Part shown: positions 63,400 through 64,000 of the stretch, piece after piece | How the letters are laid out: every line of letters starts with the position of its first letter | Position numbering within the stretch: position 1 is the stretch's first letter | DNA from: Roseiarcus sp036513315 | GTDB taxonomy: Bacteria; Pseudomonadota; Alphaproteobacteria; Rhizobiales; Beijerinckiaceae | Direction: 5' to 3' | Assembly (NCBI GenBank): GCA_036513315.1 | Contig: DATBZF010000066.1 | Span: 1-64,000 of the forward strand | DNA length: 64,000 nt | Made by a program: the position numbers and the translations under genes | Notes under the pieces: generated by a model | The model's database searches: none | What the model was told of the DNA's origin: nothing | The model's input: only the letters and a program-made list of their open reading frames with translations

Positions 63400-64000
63400 T
63401 CACACCGTCGCAATCGGCGTCACCGGCGAGCCCACCGCGCCCGGCAGCCGCAATGGCGGCGCCGTCAGCAGAAACCGCGAGCGATGATGCGCGCGCAACC
63501 ATCCGGCGAGCTGCGTCAGATGCCAGAGTTCGCCGAGATGGATGCCGTTCTTGAACAGACAATGTTCATGCAGCGGCAGGATCGAGCAGCAGGCATTGGC
63601 GCCGGGCGAGGCCGGGAAAGCTTCGACCGCGTAATTATCGGCGGCGATGACGGCAAGACCACTCGAAGAAATCCAGCTCAGGAGCTTGGAGTCGCGGCCA
63701 TCCAACGCCGCGCAGCTTCCATGCAGCACTTTCGGATCCGGATTTCGTTTCATCTCAAGGATAAGCTGCGCGAAGCCGGTATGGATTAGGACCATGTCGC
63801 CCGGCTCGACCTCGACACGATCGGCCGCCATCACCGCCATCAGATCGTCATAGCCCACCAATTTGCGATCTTCGCTGAAATGGGCATGGAGATCGATCAG
63901 CACACCCCTGCCCTGCACGCCATGCGCTGCCATCTGCTCGATGCCGAGCGCGTGAGCGCTTGAGGTGCTCTTCGTCCCGATGGCGCCCGCCGCGCCGGCG
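63400..64000 (-). CDS. cyclase/kynurenine-formamidase-like protein, partial
   Basis: The C-terminal part (about 200 residues) of a cyclase-family metal hydrolase; the gene enters from beyond the right edge. Visible features are HALGIEQMAAHGVQGRGVLI followed by DL, then VEPGDMVLIHTGFAQ, SWISSSGLAVIAADNYAVEA and LPLHEHCLFKNGIHLGELWHL. The N-terminal HxGTHxD metal site lies outside the window. Such enzymes open or close amide or lactone rings. It reads towards the LLM gene with a 186-bp gap and may be part of the same operon. Confidence 0.88.
   Translation of the reverse strand, partial: AGAAGAIGTKSTSSAHALGIEQMAAHGVQGRGVLIDLHAHFSEDRKLVGYDDLMAVMAADRVEVEPGDMVLIHTGFAQLILEMKRNPDPKVLHGSCAALDGRDSKLLSWISSSGLAVIAADNYAVEAFPASPGANACCSILPLHEHCLFKNGIHLGELWHLTQLAGWLRAHHRSRFLLTAPPLRLPGAVGSPVTPIATV

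Overview
The window is a GC-rich, densely packed stretch of chromosome. Gene content and style (liv/dpp-type ABC operons, DUF1127 protein, MocR and LysR regulators, Ku/LigD end joining, LLM/CMD gene sets) point to an alphaproteobacterium of the Rhizobiales, possibly near Beijerinckiaceae, Methylocystaceae or Bradyrhizobiaceae. This is inferred from protein sequence style only; there is no rRNA to confirm it. No CRISPR array, prophage, insertion sequence or intact RNA gene was seen.

Left part (1-33117), accessory in character. It opens with a truncated ureohydrolase and a small conserved protein. A LysR regulator diverges from an SDR gene, which is followed by an SRPBCC protein. A MaoC-like protein follows, then a MocR-type regulator diverging from a DUF1127 gene overlapped by a TauE/SafE permease gene. 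Next is a non-homologous end-joining block (ligD, an alpha/beta hydrolase, ku, a 66-residue ORF). A peptide-type ABC operon diverges from a DadA-like FAD oxidase. A large AfsR-like ATPase regulator stands upstream of three SDR genes on the same strand. A small membrane protein, a secreted tannase-family esterase, a persulfide dioxygenase-rhodanese fusion and a hydantoinase/oxoprolinase pair (hyuAB) complete this half. It ends at a 28-base fragment matching the 3' end of tRNA-Gly that interrupts a small gene, which looks like an integration boundary.

Middle (33118-36862): small genes. Two paralogous 96-residue secreted proteins are divergently oriented, with a possible 34-residue membrane peptide between them. 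They are followed by a small single-span membrane protein with a strong downstream terminator, a PsiF-like periplasmic protein and a HemK-like methyltransferase.

Right part I (36918-53550): a 14-gene minus-strand run that looks like one sugar-acid uptake and catabolism unit. It encodes a 2-hydroxyacid dehydrogenase, a GntR/FCD regulator, a rhamnonate-dehydratase-type enolase, an HpaI-type aldolase, a complete CUT1 sugar transporter, an SDR, a complete branched-chain-type (HAAT) transporter and an Ldh2-type dehydrogenase. It diverges from an IlvD/Edd dehydratase gene. The likely flow is uptake of a sugar or sugar acid, dehydration to a 2-keto-3-deoxy acid, then aldol cleavage or oxidation.

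Right part II (53603-64000): a DszA/NtaA-type LLM monooxygenase diverges from a second HAAT transporter operon with a fused LivH-LivM permease. This converges on a five-gene minus-strand operon: cyclase, KPN_01858-type LLM monooxygenase, CMD protein (Avi_7170 type), AhpD-like protein (Avi_7169 type) and VOC protein. It looks like a transporter-coupled oxidative pathway of unknown substrate and is the best candidate here for an undescribed system.
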